Translations under genes and position numbers: made by a program
Notes under the pieces: model-generated
What the model was told of the DNA's origin: nothing
What the model saw: the letters and a program-made list of their open reading frames with translations, nothing else
The model's database searches: none
Part shown: positions 16,662 to 25,053 of the stretch, in pieces
Layout: each line of letters opens with the position of its first letter
Numbering within the stretch: position 1 is the first letter of the stretch
Assembly (NCBI GenBank): GCA_016287385.1
Contig: JAEEWM010000015.1
Coordinates: 58,853 to 122,852, forward strand
Source: Clostridiaceae bacterium
Lineage (GTDB): Bacteria; Bacillota; Clostridia; Oscillospirales; Acutalibacteraceae
Direction: 5' to 3'
DNA length: 64,000 bases

Positions 16662-17918
16662 ATGACTGTAAAAGAAATGCTCATATCCGCGAAGGAGTGC
16701 GCCGCCGGCGCGCTCAGGGTCGATACCGCGATGAAAAACCGCGCGATAGAGTTTATGGCGAAAAAAATCGAGGCGGCATCGGAAGAAATACTGGCGCAAA
16801 ACGCGCTTGACCTTGCCGACGCGAAGGGCAGACTGTCCGAGTCCATGCTCGACCGCTTAAAGCTTGATAAAAGCCGCGTTTTATCCATGACCGCCGGTAT
16901 GCGCGAGGTGGCGAAGCTGCCCGACCCGGTCGGCATCGCGGAAAGCACTGCGGAAAGGCCGAACGGCATTAAAATAGAAAAAATCACCTGCCCGATAGGC
17001 GTGCTCGCGGTGATTTACGAGAGCCGCCCCAACGTGACGAGCGACGCGGCGGTGCTTTGCTTCAAATCCTCAAATGTTTGCGTCTTAAAACCCGGTAAAG
17101 ACAGTTACCGCACCGCGAAAGCGATAGTCGCGGCAATGAGGGCAGGCCTGCGCGAAGCGGGTATAGACGAAAACTTCATAAACCTTGTGCCCGACCCGTC
17201 AAGACAGGCGGCGGAGGAGCTTATGAAGGCCAACGGTTTTATTGACGCGCTTATTCCGCGCGGCGGCGCCGGACTTATACGCGCCTGCGTGCAAAATTCC
17301 ACCGTGCCCTGCATTGAGACCGGCACGGGTATATGCCACGTTTACGTTGAAAAAAGCGCCGATTTCGACATGGCGCTCAATATAATCGAAAACGCGAAGA
17401 CCTCGCGACCGTCGGTATGCAACGCGGCGGAGGTCTGCCTTGTTGACCGCGATATAGCGAAAGAGTTTCTGCCGCTTCTTTACGACCGGCTCGTGAGCGC
17501 CCGCGCGGCGGCGGGTAAAACTCCGGTCGAGCTTCGGCTTGACGGCGAGGCGGCAAAAATTATCGGCGGCAAATCCGCTTCCGACAGCGATTTTGACACC
17601 GAGTTTCTGGATTACATTATGGCGGTAAAGGTGGTCGCGGGCGCGGATGAGGCGATAGCTCACATCGCGGCGCACTCAACTCACCACAGCGACGCGATAG
17701 TCACAAAGGATAAGCAAACCGCGGATAAATTCTGTATTTCGGTAGACAGCGCGGCGGTCTACGTGAACGTTTCCACCAGATTTACCGACGGCGGCGAGTT
17801 CGGTCTCGGCTGTGAAATGGGCATTTCAACGCAGAAGCTTCACGCCCGCGGTCCCATGGGTCTTAAAGAGCTTACGAGCTATAAATATTTGATACACGGC
17901 GAAGGTCAGATAAGGTAG
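16662..17918 (+). CDS. proA: Gamma-glutamyl phosphate reductase
   Basis: Second step of proline synthesis: NADPH-dependent reduction of gamma-glutamyl phosphate to glutamate semialdehyde. A 418-residue aldehyde-dehydrogenase-fold enzyme with IGVLAVIYESRPNVTSDAA, the nucleotide-binding region VLKPGKDSYRTAKAI, IPRGGAGLIR, the catalytic Cys in IETGTGICHVYVEKSAD (about Cys225), and STHHSDAIVT. Full length. Ribosome site AGAGGAAG overlaps the end of proB. ProB and ProA normally form a complex that channels the unstable intermediate. Confidence 0.96.
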   Translation: MTVKEMLISAKECAAGALRVDTAMKNRAIEFMAKKIEAASEEILAQNALDLADAKGRLSESMLDRLKLDKSRVLSMTAGMREVAKLPDPVGIAESTAERPNGIKIEKITCPIGVLAVIYESRPNVTSDAAVLCFKSSNVCVLKPGKDSYRTAKAIVAAMRAGLREAGIDENFINLVPDPSRQAAEELMKANGFIDALIPRGGAGLIRACVQNSTVPCIETGTGICHVYVEKSADFDMALNIIENAKTSRPSVCNAAEVCLVDRDIAKEFLPLLYDRLVSARAAAGKTPVELRLDGEAAKIIGGKSASDSDFDTEFLDYIMAVKVVAGADEAIAHIAAHSTHHSDAIVTKDKQTADKFCISVDSAAVYVNVSTRFTDGGEFGLGCEMGISTQKLHARGPMGLKELTSYKYLIHGEGQIR

Positions 17919-17927
17919 GTTGTGATT

Positions 17928-18728
17928 ATGGGTTATAAAATCGGTTTTATCGGCACGGGCGTTATGGGCGGCGCTCTGGCGCGTGCCGTCTCTAAGCAGG
18001 AGAAAAGCGTATTGCTTTCAAACGTGCCGTGTGAAACGGCGCAGAGTCTCGCGGGCGAGCTCGGATGCGATTTCGGCGATAACAACCGCGTCGCCGGCGA
18101 GTGCGAGTATATAGTGCTCGCCGTAAAGCCGCAGATAATCCGCGAGGTGCTCTCCGGTATAGCGCCGGTGCTTAAAAGCCGCACCGACCGCTTTGTTATT
18201 ATAACCATTGCCGCCGGCGTCGCGGTGGATACGGTAAGGCAGGAAACCGGCATAAGCTGTCCGGTCATCCGCCTTATGCCGAATACTCCCGTGCTTGTCG
18301 GCAAGGGGGTAATTCTCTGCGTGTTCGACGGCGTAGAAACGCGGGAAAAAGAAGAATTTTACCGGTTGTTCTCATCCGCCGGTTTTTGTGACGAGATAAA
18401 GGAAAGCGATATCGACGCGGCAGGCGCTCTTACCGGCTGCGGACCGGCTTTCGCGTATATCGTTATGCGATCTCTGGCTGACGGCGCCGTACAGTGCGGC
18501 ATAGAAGAGGAAAAAGCGGTAAAATACGCCGAGCTGACAATGCTCGGCGCGGCGCAGCTGGCGTTTGACAGCAAAAGGGATCTTGAAGAGTTAAAGCAGG
18601 CGGTTTGCAGTCCGAAAGGTACCACGGTGGAGGGCGTCGGCGTGCTTGAAAGCCGCGGCGTGCGTTCGGCTTTTGCCGATACGGTCAAAGCTTCTTACAG
18701 GCGAAGTCTGGAACTCGGAAAGAAATAG
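17928..18728 (+). CDS. proC: Pyrroline-5-carboxylate reductase
   Basis: Last step of proline synthesis: reduces pyrroline-5-carboxylate to proline. About 266 residues: Rossmann start YKIGFIGTGVMGGALARAV, VLAVKPQ, and the substrate-binding signature DAAGALTGCGPAFAYIVMRSLADGAVQCG...AVCSPKGTTVEGV. I use ATG 17928; a GTG two codons upstream (17922) is equally possible. Nine bases after proA, so proBAC form one operon covering the pathway from glutamate. Confidence 0.95.
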   Translation: MGYKIGFIGTGVMGGALARAVSKQEKSVLLSNVPCETAQSLAGELGCDFGDNNRVAGECEYIVLAVKPQIIREVLSGIAPVLKSRTDRFVIITIAAGVAVDTVRQETGISCPVIRLMPNTPVLVGKGVILCVFDGVETREKEEFYRLFSSAGFCDEIKESDIDAAGALTGCGPAFAYIVMRSLADGAVQCGIEEEKAVKYAELTMLGAAQLAFDSKRDLEELKQAVCSPKGTTVEGVGVLESRGVRSAFADTVKASYRRSLELGKK

Positions 18729-18742
18729 ATTTATTAAGTTTA

Positions 18743-18768
18743 AGCGGCAGGGATTTGACCCTGCCGCT
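18743..18768. repeat. 26-bp palindromic hairpin, copy 1 (after proC)
   Basis: AGCGGCAGGG / CCCTGCCGCT arms with a six-base ATTTGA loop. An identical 26-base copy in the same orientation lies at 19074-19099. Copy 1 is placed as the proC terminator but has no T-run after it. A second hairpin GAGCGTGTC / GACACGCTC (18770-18796) follows at once. Confidence 0.7.
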
Positions 18769-19073
18769 TGAGCGTGTCAAAAAAGTCGACACGCTCTTGG
18801 ACGGGAATTCCGTTCGCCGAAAATTGAAAAATTTTCGGACTGCACTCCACTCCCGCCAATACCACCCACGCCCCTTGAAAATCGCCTTTTCGTGTTTTTG
18901 CTTATCAGAAGCAATTATTCAAAGAACGGAAATGATTTGTTTTTTCGTTTACCGCAATCATGAAAATGCGATTTTCGCCTATAATGTGTTTTTCCGCCGC
19001 GCATGTCACCGGAAAAACAAAATGCGCAGCTCACGCTGCGCGGATCTCAACAACAGGTTTTTAGGCAGACTGA
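18769..19073. other. Structured non-coding region between convergent genes
   Basis: No gene is supported here. The stretch holds several hairpins: GAGCGTGTC/GACACGCTC (18770-18796), CCGAAAATT-gaaa-AATTTTCGG (about 18818-18839) nested inside CGGGA/TCCCG, and GCGCAGC-tcac-GCTGCGC (about 19024-19041). It separates proC (+) from the TSCPD gene (-) and is bracketed by two identical 26-bp hairpins. It could be a terminator region or a remnant of a small palindromic repeat element. Confidence 0.5.
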
Positions 19074-19107
19074 AGCGGCAGGGATTTGACCCTGCCGCTC
19101 ATCTTTT
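19074..19107. terminator. 26-bp hairpin, copy 2, with T-run on the plus strand
   Basis: Same AGCGGCAGGG-ATTTGA-CCCTGCCGCT hairpin as at 18743, here followed by CATCTTTTTTA on the plus strand, so it could terminate rightward transcription. On the minus strand it lies just after the TSCPD gene stop and may also serve that gene. Confidence 0.65.
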
Positions 19108-19113
19108 TTATTC

Positions 19114-19371
19114 TTATTTGCTTTCGCCGCCGTACGCTTTTCTCACCGCTATCGCAAGCTGGTCGGCGCAGGAGGTAGACTTAACTCCGCAGGTGTTGCC
19201 GCGAAGCTTCTCCTCGATATATTCCACCGTTTGACCCTCAAGCAGTTTTGAAACGGCTTTAAGGTTGCCGTTACATCCGCCGTGAAACACTATGTTTTTT
19301 ACCCTGTTGCCGTCGAGGTCAAATTCGATTTTTCCTGAACATACCCCGCTCGGCGTGTATGAATATCTCAT
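19114..19371 (-). CDS. TSCPD-domain protein (TIGR03905 type)
   Basis: An 85-residue protein from ATG 19371, with GGAGG seven bases upstream; the frame is open further upstream but that part has no ribosome site. Four or more cysteines are arranged as in TSCPD-domain proteins: GVCSGKIEF, FHGGCNGN, NTCGVKSTSCADQLA. The domain is also found at the C-terminus of class II ribonucleotide reductases, where it resembles a metal-binding module. The stand-alone family has no established function. It diverges from malQ and has its own promoter. Confidence 0.85.
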   Translation of the reverse strand: MRYSYTPSGVCSGKIEFDLDGNRVKNIVFHGGCNGNLKAVSKLLEGQTVEYIEEKLRGNTCGVKSTSCADQLAIAVRKAYGGESK

Positions 19372-19389
19372 ATTACCGCCTCCGTAATT

Positions 19390-19419
19390 ATTATGCGGCA
19401 TAAAGAGAGTAATTGTCAA
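19390..19419 (-). promoter_or_regulatory. Sigma-A promoter of the TSCPD gene
   Basis: Minus strand TTGACA (19419-19414) and CATAAT (19395-19390) with an 18-base spacer, close to the ribosome site. It is back to back with the malQ promoter. Confidence 0.65.
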
Positions 19420-19429
19420 GAAATTTGTG

Positions 19430-19458
19430 TTGCCAAAACGTATAAGCGGGGGTATAAT
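19430..19458 (+). promoter_or_regulatory. Sigma-A promoter of malQ
   Basis: TTGCCA (19430-19435), 17-base spacer, TATAAT (19453-19458); start codon 29 bases downstream. Confidence 0.75.
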
Positions 19459-19487
19459 CGATTTATAAAACTTTAAGGGGATTTTTG

Positions 19488-20957
19488 ATGTTAAATCGTT
19501 CAAGCGGTATACTTTTGCCGATATTTTCACTTCCTTCAAATTACGGTATAGGCACGCTCGGCAAAGCGGCGTATGACTTTATCGACTTTTTGAAAGCCGC
19601 CTCTCAGAGCTACTGGCAGATACTGCCGATAGGGCCAACGAGCTACGGCGATTCGCCCTACCAGTGCCTTTCGAGCTTTGCCGGCAACCCGTATTTTATT
19701 GATCTTGATATGCTCGTTTCGGACGGGCTTTTAAGCAAAGAGGACCTTTCGGGGCTTGAATGCGCCGTCGGAGATATAGATTACGAAAGTATATATCAAA
19801 CGCGTTTTTCCGTTCTCGACAAGGCGGCGAAAAGGGGACTCGCCGGTGATCGCGCCGCGGTGGAGCGGTTCAAGGAGGAAAACAGCGGCTGGATATACGA
19901 TTTTGCGCTTTATACCGCTTTGAAGCGGCATTTCGGCATGAAGGCGTGGTACGAGTGGCCCGACCCGGTAAGAGAAAGAGAAGAGTCCGTGCTTGACCGC
20001 TTTCGCGTACAGCTTAAAGACGAAATCGACCGCGTGATTTATATACAGCTTCTGTTTTTTAAGCAGTGGGATCTGCTTCGCGCCTACGCGCATAAGAACG
20101 GGGTTAAGATAATAGGCGATATGCCGATTTACGTCGCCTACGATTCGGCGGACGTATGGGGAAACCTCGGCTTTTTCAAGCTTAATGAGGACGGCTCGCC
20201 GAAGTGCGTGGCGGGCGTTCCGCCCGACGCGTTTACAGCCGAGGGTCAGCTCTGGGGCAACCCGATTTACGATTGGGATGCGTTAAAGGATGACGGTTAC
20301 GGCTTCTGGATACGCCGCATAGGCGCGGCGGCAAAGGTCTACGACGCGATACGCATCGACCATTTTCGCGGCATAGAAAGCTTCTGGGAGATACCCGCGG
20401 GCGCGAAAACCGCGAAGTCGGGGCGCTGGGTAAAAGGCCCCGGTATTGATTTTGTCAATATGATAACCTCATGGTTCTACGGCACGCAGTTCATTGCCGA
20501 GGATTTGGGTATACTCACGCCGCAGGTCAAAAAAATGCTTGCGGAATCGGGGCTTCCCGGTATGAAGGTGCTCCAGTTTGCCTTCGCGCCTGAGGAGGGC
20601 GGAAGCGCGTATCTGCCGCATAAATATGATGAAAACTGCGTTTGCTACATCGGCACTCACGATAATGACACCCTGCTCGGCTGGCAGAAAAGCGCAAAAA
20701 AGAGCGAGCTTGATTTTGCGAGGGAGTATCTGTCGTCCGGCGATGATTTTGCCGACAGCATGATACGCGCCGGTATGCGCTCAAAAGCGGCGCTGTTTAT
20801 AACGCAGATGCAGGACTGGCTCTCTCTTTCAAGCGAGGCGAGGATAAACACTCCGGGCAGCGCCTCGGGCAACTGGCGTTACAGAATGAAAGCCGGAGCC
20901 GACAGCGCAAAGTTAGCCGGAAAAATAGCAAAAATTACGAAGACCTATAACCGGTAA
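19488..20957 (+). CDS. malQ: 4-alpha-glucanotransferase (amylomaltase, GH77)
   Basis: About 489 residues. Moves alpha-1,4-glucan segments between maltodextrins or to glucose in glycogen/maltodextrin metabolism. GH77 motifs: LPIFSLPSNYGIGTLGKAAYDFIDFL, SYWQILPIGPTSYGDSPYQCLSSFAGNP, GDMPIYVAYDSADVW, VPPDAFTAEGQLWGNPIYDW, the nucleophile in RIDHFRG, the acid/base Glu in FIAEDLG and THDNDT. Start is ATG 19488, with AAGGGG seven bases upstream. It is a single-gene unit here with no maltose or glycogen genes adjacent. Confidence 0.96.
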   Translation: MLNRSSGILLPIFSLPSNYGIGTLGKAAYDFIDFLKAASQSYWQILPIGPTSYGDSPYQCLSSFAGNPYFIDLDMLVSDGLLSKEDLSGLECAVGDIDYESIYQTRFSVLDKAAKRGLAGDRAAVERFKEENSGWIYDFALYTALKRHFGMKAWYEWPDPVREREESVLDRFRVQLKDEIDRVIYIQLLFFKQWDLLRAYAHKNGVKIIGDMPIYVAYDSADVWGNLGFFKLNEDGSPKCVAGVPPDAFTAEGQLWGNPIYDWDALKDDGYGFWIRRIGAAAKVYDAIRIDHFRGIESFWEIPAGAKTAKSGRWVKGPGIDFVNMITSWFYGTQFIAEDLGILTPQVKKMLAESGLPGMKVLQFAFAPEEGGSAYLPHKYDENCVCYIGTHDNDTLLGWQKSAKKSELDFAREYLSSGDDFADSMIRAGMRSKAALFITQMQDWLSLSSEARINTPGSASGNWRYRMKAGADSAKLAGKIAKITKTYNR

Positions 20958-20961
20958 AACG

Positions 20962-21003
20962 CGGGGCGCCCCTTGAAGCACAGCTTCAAAGGGCGCGTTT
21001 TTT
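20962..21003 (+). terminator. Intrinsic terminator of malQ
   Basis: CGCCC-C-TTGAAGC pairs with GCTTCAA-A-GGGCG around ACA, followed by CG and six T. It reaches the stop of the convergent dpaB gene. Confidence 0.85.
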
Positions 21004-21578
21004 CATGCGATTAAAAGGGGCTGCAGCTGTTTGCCCGAAAGCGCGCTTTCCACCGTCTGCCGCGTTTTTTTGAAGTCGCAGACGAGGGAGGCGGGCTTGC
21101 CGAGCGCGTCGTCCTGACCGTAGGGGATAAAATAGATGTTTTTCGCGTTTTGCAGCAGACCTATGTTTTTCGCCGAGGCGCCGAGCGCGTCGTTCGTGGC
21201 TATGCCGAGCACCACGGGGCGGTCGTTGCGCAGATGCGCTTTTACCGCCATTGTCACCGGCGTGTCGGTAATTCCGAGAGCAATTTTGGCAAGCGTGTTT
21301 CCGGTGCAGGGAGAAACGACGAGGATGTCGAGAAGCTTGCGCGGACCTATCGGCTCGGCTCCGGGTACGGTGTGGATTATTTCCCCGCCGCAAAGCGATA
21401 CGACCTTTTCTTTAAGCGCTTCGGCGGAGCCGAAGCGCGTATCGGTACCGAAAACGGTTTGCGACATTATGGGTATGATTCTGATGTCAAGCCGCGAAAG
21501 CTCTTCAAGCTCTTTAAGAGATTGACTTATCGTACAAAAGGAGCCGCAAAAGGCGTACCCCAAAGTAATATTATGCAT
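21003..21578 (-). CDS. dpaB: Dipicolinate synthase subunit B
   Basis: Flavoprotein-fold subunit (SpoVFB) of the enzyme that makes dipicolinic acid, the spore-core chelator of calcium, in the mother cell. About 191 residues: ITLGYAFCGSFCTISQSL, IIPIMSQTV, AEPIGPRKLLDILVVSPCTGNTLAKIALGITDTPVTMAVKAHLRNDRPVVLGIATNDALG. Start taken at ATG 21578; an in-frame GTG at 21587 overlaps the dpaA stop but has no ribosome site. Cotranscribed with dpaA, which makes the organism a probable endospore former. Confidence 0.9.
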   Translation of the reverse strand: MHNITLGYAFCGSFCTISQSLKELEELSRLDIRIIPIMSQTVFGTDTRFGSAEALKEKVVSLCGGEIIHTVPGAEPIGPRKLLDILVVSPCTGNTLAKIALGITDTPVTMAVKAHLRNDRPVVLGIATNDALGASAKNIGLLQNAKNIYFIPYGQDDALGKPASLVCDFKKTRQTVESALSGKQLQPLLIA

Positions 21579-21583
21579 ATTTT

Positions 21584-22369
21584 TCACCGCGATTTAAGGT
21601 ATTCGATTACTGTTTCGGCAATTATCACACCCGCCGTGACGGGCGCGGTCTTTGCGGGGATACCCGGCAGTCTTTCGTATTTTATACCGTGATTTTCCGC
21701 CGCGCCGTGCGGTAGTTCTCCCCGGCTTGACAGGTCAATGTAAAGCGAACCGGAAAGGGCGGCGGCAACAGAATCGTTATGCTTTATGTCAACCGTATTA
21801 AAGACCACGTCAAACCGCGTATCGCATCTGTCTATCGCGGAGGTGCAAATGTGCTTTACCGAAAGCGCTTCGAGCGCGGCAAAGTCCTTTTGGCTTCTCG
21901 CGCTTACGTACAGGTTTGGCTTAAAACCCGAAAGCCTGTCGGCAAGAATTTTGCCGACTCTGCCGTAACCGATGACCAGAACATTCGATTTCCAAAGGGA
22001 AAACGCGGTATTGCCAAGCACGTGACAAATAGCTCCCTCGGCGGTCAGCACGGCGTTTTTAAGCGCGTATGAGTCAAGCGACAGATAATCGGTGTAGTTT
22101 TTAAGCGCAAGCTTTCCTCCGCCGAATACCCTTGCGCCGTCCGTTAAGCCCGGCAGCGCTTCAAGCGGTATTTTTTTACCGGTAAGAGCACAGTTTATGT
22201 TAACCGAGTCGCGTGTGAGCGGCACGGGCAGTATTACCGCTTCGGCTCCGTGTATATCCTTACCGTCGCCCTCAAGCAGACCGAGGGTTTTCACCGTGTG
22301 TCCGCGCCTTTCGAGCGCCTCTTTCGTGTAGAGCATTCGGCGGTCGCCGCCGATTAAAAGTATTTTCAT
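21584..22369 (-). CDS. dpaA: Dipicolinate synthase subunit A
   Basis: NAD(P)-binding subunit (SpoVFA) of dipicolinate synthase, acting on dihydroxy-tetrahydrodipicolinate in the mother cell. 261 residues: ILLIGGDRRMLYTKEALERRGHTV at the start, AEAVILPVPLTRDSVNINCALTGKKIPL typical for the family, and a second Rossmann motif VLVIGYGRVGKILADRL. GGGTGA precedes the ATG. A sigma-K-like promoter overlaps the upstream cca terminator. dpaB follows immediately. Confidence 0.92.
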   Translation of the reverse strand: MKILLIGGDRRMLYTKEALERRGHTVKTLGLLEGDGKDIHGAEAVILPVPLTRDSVNINCALTGKKIPLEALPGLTDGARVFGGGKLALKNYTDYLSLDSYALKNAVLTAEGAICHVLGNTAFSLWKSNVLVIGYGRVGKILADRLSGFKPNLYVSARSQKDFAALEALSVKHICTSAIDRCDTRFDVVFNTVDIKHNDSVAAALSGSLYIDLSSRGELPHGAAENHGIKYERLPGIPAKTAPVTAGVIIAETVIEYLKSR

Positions 22370-22387
22370 ATTTTCACCCGCAAAAAA

Positions 22388-22431
22388 TCAGGATGCCGAA
22401 ATGTAATTCAATACATTGTATGGCATCCTGA
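22388..22431 (-). terminator. Intrinsic terminator of cca
   Basis: CAGGATGCC and GGCATCCTG arms flank an inner ATGTA/TACAT stem; on the minus strand the hairpin is followed by ATTTTTTG. It lies 15 bases after the cca stop. Confidence 0.8.
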
Positions 22432-22441
22432 CCTTTTTAGT
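22415..22441 (-). promoter_or_regulatory. Sigma-K-like promoter of dpaAB
   Basis: Minus strand: AC at 22441-22440, 17-base spacer, CATACAAT at 22422-22415. This fits the sigma-K pattern AC-N16/17-CATANNNT, and the position allows a leader of about 40 bases before dpaA. dpaAB is known to be mother-cell (sigma-K) controlled in other spore formers. The short consensus makes this a candidate. Confidence 0.5.
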
Positions 22442-22444
22442 TAC

Positions 22445-23590
22445 TCAAATAAGCTTTTCGAGTATTTCTTTGCGGTTGAGCGAGGGGTCGGCTATCACTT
22501 TTTCGAGTATTTTTTCGAGCGTTTCGCCGATTTCCCTGCCGCGACAGCCTTTTTTTGCTATGTCCGAGCCGCTGATTTCAAGCTGACTTATTTTATACGG
22601 CTCGCCGCTTGCTATTATGCTTTCGGCGGTTGCGGCGGCGTTCGCCGTATCCTCGCCGCCGATTTCCCGTTTATAGGCGAACAAATCGAAAATATCGCCT
22701 TCAAGCAGTCGCAGAAGCCTTTTTATATCCGCGGGCGTTTCGCATTTCGCGGTAAGCCCCGCTTCCATCCTTTCGCAGTAGTCCTTAAAGGCGTTCGGAC
22801 ATTTGAGATTTTTTGCGGCGTCCGTCGCGTTTTCGCCCGTCAGATTCAGAAGCGCGAAGAATTTAAGCTCGCTGTTTGGCGGCAGATCGGCGATTTTCGC
22901 TATTTTGCCGTTTGCCGTCAGCTGAGGCAGCGCGCCCGTCGAAAGCAGCGGCAAAACCGCCTCCGGACTTTTTCCGCAGGCAAGACGTGTCAGCTCTTCT
23001 CTTACCCGCTCGCGGCTTACGTTTTTAAGCAGGTTTGCGTTTTTTATCGCGGCGGCAAAGGTTTTTTCCTCAATCGAAAAGTCAAGTGATGAGGCAAAGC
23101 GGAAAAGGCGCAGTATGCGCAGCGCGTCTTCTCTGAAACGCGCTTCTGCGTCACCCACGGTGCGTAAGATCTTTGCTTTTATATCATTAGCGCCGCCGAA
23201 GCAGTCGATAAGCCCGCGCTTTTCGTTATAGCACATGGCGTTTACCGTAAAATCGCGGCGGGCGAGGTCGTCTTTTACGTTCCCCACAAAACGGACGTTT
23301 TCGGGGTGGCGTGAATCCTTATATTCGCCGTCGGTGCGAAAGGTGGTGACCTCAAAGGGCGCGCCGTTTTCTATCACGGTGACCGTGCCGTGCTTTAAGC
23401 CGGTTGCGGCCGTATGCGGGAAAAGGGCCGTTACCGCGTCGGGCGCCGCGCTCGTGCAGATGTCGTAATCCTGCGGCTTTACGCCGCGGATAAGGTCGCG
23501 CACGCAGCCGCCCACGATATACGCCTCAAAGCCCGAGCTTTCAAGCGTTTCGATGATTTTTTTCGCGCCCTCGGGCAGGTAAAACGTCAT
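22445..23590 (-). CDS. cca: CCA-adding tRNA nucleotidyltransferase / poly(A) polymerase family
   Basis: Class II nucleotidyltransferase of 381 residues that repairs or adds the 3' CCA of tRNAs. The head domain has YIVGGCVRDLIRGVKPQDYDICTSAAPD with the metal-binding D-x-D, VTTFRTDGEYKDSRHP, DLARRDFTVNAMCYN, FREDALRILRLFRFAS. The shorter, more variable C-terminal part is helical and lacks a clear HD domain. It might have only CC- or A-adding activity, which sequence alone does not show. A good ribosome site (GAGGTGG) precedes ATG 23590. Confidence 0.9.
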   Translation of the reverse strand: MTFYLPEGAKKIIETLESSGFEAYIVGGCVRDLIRGVKPQDYDICTSAAPDAVTALFPHTAATGLKHGTVTVIENGAPFEVTTFRTDGEYKDSRHPENVRFVGNVKDDLARRDFTVNAMCYNEKRGLIDCFGGANDIKAKILRTVGDAEARFREDALRILRLFRFASSLDFSIEEKTFAAAIKNANLLKNVSRERVREELTRLACGKSPEAVLPLLSTGALPQLTANGKIAKIADLPPNSELKFFALLNLTGENATDAAKNLKCPNAFKDYCERMEAGLTAKCETPADIKRLLRLLEGDIFDLFAYKREIGGEDTANAAATAESIIASGEPYKISQLEISGSDIAKKGCRGREIGETLEKILEKVIADPSLNRKEILEKLI

Positions 23591-23616
23591 ATTTTTCCAC
23601 CTCGCTTAAAAAAAGG

Positions 23617-23645
23617 TTTATTTTTCGTAAAAAAAGAAGTATAAT
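23617..23645 (+). promoter_or_regulatory. Sigma-A promoter of murC
   Basis: TTTATT (23617-23622), 17-base spacer, TATAAT (23640-23645). The murC ATG is 37 bases downstream. Confidence 0.6.
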
Positions 23646-23682
23646 AATTAAGTATGTAATTTTTATCCGGCGGTGAACAGTT

Positions 23683-25053
23683 ATGAAACAGTTGTCAAAA
23701 GACGATATAACCATTAAAAACGCACGCCGTATTCATCTTGTCGGTATCGGCGGCAGCGGTATGTGCCCGATAGCCGAGCTTTTGCTCTCAAAGGGTTATG
23801 CCGTTTCCGGGTCTGACAGGACGGAAAGCGAAAACACCAAAAGACTCGCGACGCTCGGCGCTTCCGTTTTCATCGGTCAGCGCGCGGAGAATGTCGCCGG
23901 AGCGGATATAGTGTGCTACTCCGCCGCGGTGCACGCCGACAATCCCGAGCTTGCCGCCGCGCGTAAGGAGGGCATACCCGCCTTTGAGCGTTCAAAGGTG
24001 CTCGGCGCGATTACGAGGTTTTACGGCAACACCGTAGGCGTTTCCGGGACCCACGGCAAAACCACCGTTTCCTCTATGATAACACAAATTCTGCTTCTTA
24101 ACAAGAGGGACCCTTCCGCCGTGATAGGCGGCAAGCTGCCGCTGGTCGGCAGCGCCTGTGTTTCGGGCGGCAGCGATACGCTGGTCTGCGAGTCGTGCGA
24201 GTTTGTGGACAGTTTTCTTGAATTTTCGCCCGATATCTCGGTGCTTCTTAACATCGATAACGACCACCTTGATTACTTCAAGACAATGGATAATCTTACA
24301 GCGTCGTTTAAGAAGTTTTGCTCAAAATCGAAAACCTGCTATTATAACGGCGACGATGAGCTTTGTATAAAGGCGGTAAGCGGTATTGAAGCAAAGAAAA
24401 TCAGCTTCGGTATAAGCGGAAATGCTTTTTACCGCGCCGATAACGTTACAGCGGGCAAATTCGGCTTTTCGTTTGACGTGTTAAGGGCGGAAAAAAAGGT
24501 TGGTCACCTCGATATGCGCGTGCCCGGCAGGCATAACGTTTATAACGGACTTGTCAGCTTCGCCGTGTGCTTCGATATGGGTGTTGACGCCGCCGGTATC
24601 GCCTCGGCGCTCGAAAAATTCACGGGAGCGGGCAGGCGTTTTCAGTTTATCGGCGAGAAATCGGGCGTTACGGTGGTCGATGATTACGCCCACCACCCGA
24701 CCGAGATAGCCGCCACGCTTTCGGCGGCAAAATCGCTTGGCTTTAAGCGGGTCATCACGGTTTTTCAGCCCTACACCTACTCCCGCGTGGCGTTGCTTAA
24801 AGACGGTATGATAAAAGCGCTTTCTATTGCCGATAAGGTCTTTCTTACGCCCATTGTCGCCTCGCGTGAGGAGAACGTTTACGGCGTAAGCTCGTCTGAC
24901 ATCGCGCTCGCGCTTAAAGACGGCAGGGTCATAGCCGATTACGGTGAACTTGCAAGTGAAATGGCGGCGGTCGCGGAAGACGGCGATATTATAATAACCA
25001 TGGGCGCGGGCGATATTTTCAAGGTCGCCGGAAAAATTCTGGAGAAGCTCTGA
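23683..25053 (+). CDS. murC: UDP-N-acetylmuramate--L-alanine ligase
   Basis: Cytoplasmic ATP-dependent ligase that adds L-Ala to UDP-MurNAc, the first peptide step of peptidoglycan synthesis. 456 residues: RIHLVGIGGSGMCPIAELLLSKGYAVSGSD, the ATP loop GVSGTHGKTTVSSM, the YAHHPTEIAATL region and FQPYTYSR. Complete for the family. Its stop overlaps the start of the next gene by one base (TGATG). Its neighbours concern tRNA editing and translation rather than other mur genes, so its grouping is unusual but the identity is clear. Confidence 0.96.
   Translation: MKQLSKDDITIKNARRIHLVGIGGSGMCPIAELLLSKGYAVSGSDRTESENTKRLATLGASVFIGQRAENVAGADIVCYSAAVHADNPELAAARKEGIPAFERSKVLGAITRFYGNTVGVSGTHGKTTVSSMITQILLLNKRDPSAVIGGKLPLVGSACVSGGSDTLVCESCEFVDSFLEFSPDISVLLNIDNDHLDYFKTMDNLTASFKKFCSKSKTCYYNGDDELCIKAVSGIEAKKISFGISGNAFYRADNVTAGKFGFSFDVLRAEKKVGHLDMRVPGRHNVYNGLVSFAVCFDMGVDAAGIASALEKFTGAGRRFQFIGEKSGVTVVDDYAHHPTEIAATLSAAKSLGFKRVITVFQPYTYSRVALLKDGMIKALSIADKVFLTPIVASREENVYGVSSSDIALALKDGRVIADYGELASEMAAVAEDGDIIITMGAGDIFKVAGKILEKL

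Noticed and set aside
18743..19099. Insertion sequence or MITE with terminal repeats
   Set aside because: The 26-bp copies are self-palindromic and in direct orientation; no transposase, no target duplication visible.
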